In this document: positions 6,267-7,049 of the stretch, in pieces
How the letters are laid out: every line of letters starts with the position of its first letter
Position numbering within the stretch: the first letter of the stretch is position 1
NCBI GenBank assembly: GCA_002591625.1
Contig: PCDB01000014.1
Span: 29,744 to 36,792 of the forward strand
DNA length: 7,049 nt
Direction of reading: 5' to 3'
DNA from: Porticoccaceae bacterium
Lineage (GTDB): Bacteria > Pseudomonadota > Gammaproteobacteria > Pseudomonadales > Porticoccaceae
Program-made: the position numbers and the translations under genes
The notes under the pieces: model-generated
What the model saw: only the letters and a program-made list of their open reading frames with translations
Databases searched by the model: none
Told to the model about the DNA's origin: nothing

Positions 6267-7049
6267 ATGTCTGGTAATACATTTGGGAAGTTGTTTGCGG
6301 TTACTACATTTGGTGAGAGTCATGGACCTGCACTTGGATGCGTTGTTGATGGTTGCCCGCCTGGTTTAGAGTTAGATGCAGCAGATCTGCAAGCAGATTT
6401 AGATCGACGCAAACCAGGTAAATCGAGATACACCACTCAGCGTCGCGAGTTGGATCAAATCGAGATACTATCAGGAGTCTTCGAGGGTAAGACTACCGGA
6501 ACACCGATCGGGATGATAATTAAGAATTTAGATCAAAAGCCCAAAGATTATCAGAAAATCAAAGAGTTATTCCGACCATCTCATGCTGATTATACTTACT
6601 ATCAGAAGTATGGTGTTCGTGATTACCGCGGAGGAGGACGCAGTTCTGCTAGGGAAACTACCATGCGGGTGGCGGCCGGCGCCATTGCTAAGAAATTTTT
6701 ATTAGAGAAACTGGGTGTAGACATATTTGGTTATGTTTCTCAACTTGGATCAATCGCTTATGAGAATTTCGATAGAGATCAGATTGAACAAAATAGTTTT
6801 TTCTTTCCAGATTCTAACAAGGTAGAACAGCTTGAATCTTTTATGCAAGATCTCATAAAAGAGGGTAACTCAATAGGTGCAAAGGTCACCGTGGTGGCAA
6901 AAAATGTGCCCGTAGGGCTGGGTGATCCGGTATTTGATAAACTGGACGCCGATTTAGCTCATTCTCTAATGGGTATACCTCTCGCATGTTTTCACTTTGA
7001 AGATAGATCAATAAAACAAAGAAAAATGCCCAAAAAAGGTAAAGACTTA
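6267..7049 (+). CDS. aroC: Chorismate synthase, N-terminal two thirds; homology breaks at 6980
   Basis: Chorismate synthase converts 5-enolpyruvylshikimate 3-phosphate to chorismate using reduced FMN, the last common step to aromatic amino acids, folate and quinones. Residues 1-238 (6267-6980) align without gaps to E. coli AroC as recalled: [18 protein letters not shown] (3-20, His19), [18 protein letters not shown] (44-61), [14 protein letters not shown] (69-82), [10 protein letters not shown] (102-111, His106), [22 protein letters not shown] (118-139) and [13 protein letters not shown] (226-238). The family then requires AVKGVEIGDGF. Here the frame instead runs on for 23 lysine-rich, unrelated codons to the window edge with no stop. 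About 120 C-terminal residues, including the region with the RHDPCVGIRAVP motif, are not visible. The start is backed by a weak GGA five bases before the ATG. Whether the gene is broken, carries an insertion, or is mis-assembled cannot be told from here. Confidence 0.92.
   Translation, partial: MSGNTFGKLFAVTTFGESHGPALGCVVDGCPPGLELDAADLQADLDRRKPGKSRYTTQRRELDQIEILSGVFEGKTTGTPIGMIIKNLDQKPKDYQKIKELFRPSHADYTYYQKYGVRDYRGGGRSSARETTMRVAAGAIAKKFLLEKLGVDIFGYVSQLGSIAYENFDRDQIEQNSFFFPDSNKVEQLESFMQDLIKEGNSIGAKVTVVAKNVPVGLGDPVFDKLDADLAHSLMGIPLACFHFEDRSIKQRKMPKKGKDL
6981..7049. other. Foreign 69-base tail joined inside aroC
   Basis: From 6981 to the end none of the three plus-strand frames encodes anything like the conserved AVKGVEIGDGFD of chorismate synthase. 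One other frame meets TGA and the other TAA within about a dozen codons, so a simple frameshift cannot restore homology. The stretch is A-rich. An ATG at 7026 opens MPKKGKDL, conceivably the start of an inserted gene, but too little is visible to identify. It could be the left end of a mobile element, or a chimeric contig end. No known insertion-sequence terminus, group II intron 5' end (GTGYG) or intein start motif is recognised. Confidence 0.55.

Noticed and set aside
6975..7000. Frameshift or sequencing error as the cause of the aroC break
   Set aside because: All three forward frames after 6980 were read and none encodes AVKGVEIGDGF.
6981..7049. Intein inside AroC
   Set aside because: The in-frame sequence has a Cys two residues after the break, but the following residues do not fit the intein block A pattern (Cys-Leu-x-x-x-Thr-like), and Leu-Ala replaces the expected Ala-Val before it.
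1..7049. CRISPR array, tRNA or rRNA gene
   Set aside because: No regularly spaced repeats, no cloverleaf with a T-arm GTTCRA motif, and no rRNA-like conserved blocks were found on either strand by eye.

Overview
The window looks like ordinary core-genome DNA of a gammaproteobacterium, with one abrupt anomaly at its right edge. The evidence for the lineage is the prmB-aroC gene order, a GTP cyclohydrolase I and a PrmB that match the Escherichia coli proteins closely as I remember them, and a gpsA/DUF4389 pair of the kind seen in Pseudomonas-like genomes. Base composition is moderate (mid-40s % GC by eye). A free-living, possibly marine, lineage is a guess only.

Layout from left to right: (1) 1-841 holds the 3' end of gpsA (phospholipid precursor synthesis) overlapping a small DUF4389 membrane protein. 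(2) 842-1071 is a 230-base gap with several imperfect hairpins, one perfect 9-bp inverted repeat and a plausible promoter. (3) 1072-3329 holds an alpha/beta hydrolase and, 17 bases later, a class II fumarase (fumC), probably one transcript. (4) 3452-4282 is an HSDL2-like short-chain dehydrogenase, with a strong ribosome binding site that favours an internal start. (5) folE lies convergently on the minus strand (5016-4327). (6) 5017-5330 is a 314-base divergent regulatory region with an inverted repeat and two candidate prmB promoters. (7) 5331 onward holds prmB and then aroC, on the plus strand and probably co-transcribed.

The genes serve central metabolism: glycerol-3-phosphate synthesis (gpsA), the TCA cycle (fumC), the first step of folate/pterin synthesis (folE), ribosomal protein uL3 methylation (prmB) and the last step of the shikimate pathway (aroC). 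folE and aroC meet metabolically, because chorismate supplies the p-aminobenzoate half of folate and folE starts the pterin half.

The most notable signal is in aroC. Residues 1-238 are an excellent chorismate synthase. Directly after the Pro codon at 6978-6980 the homology stops, and the last 69 bases encode nothing like AroC in any plus-strand frame. The break touches a perfect 8-bp palindrome. An inserted element and an assembly chimera are both possible, and the window ends too soon to decide. I did not find a complete new defence, mobile or RNA system here.
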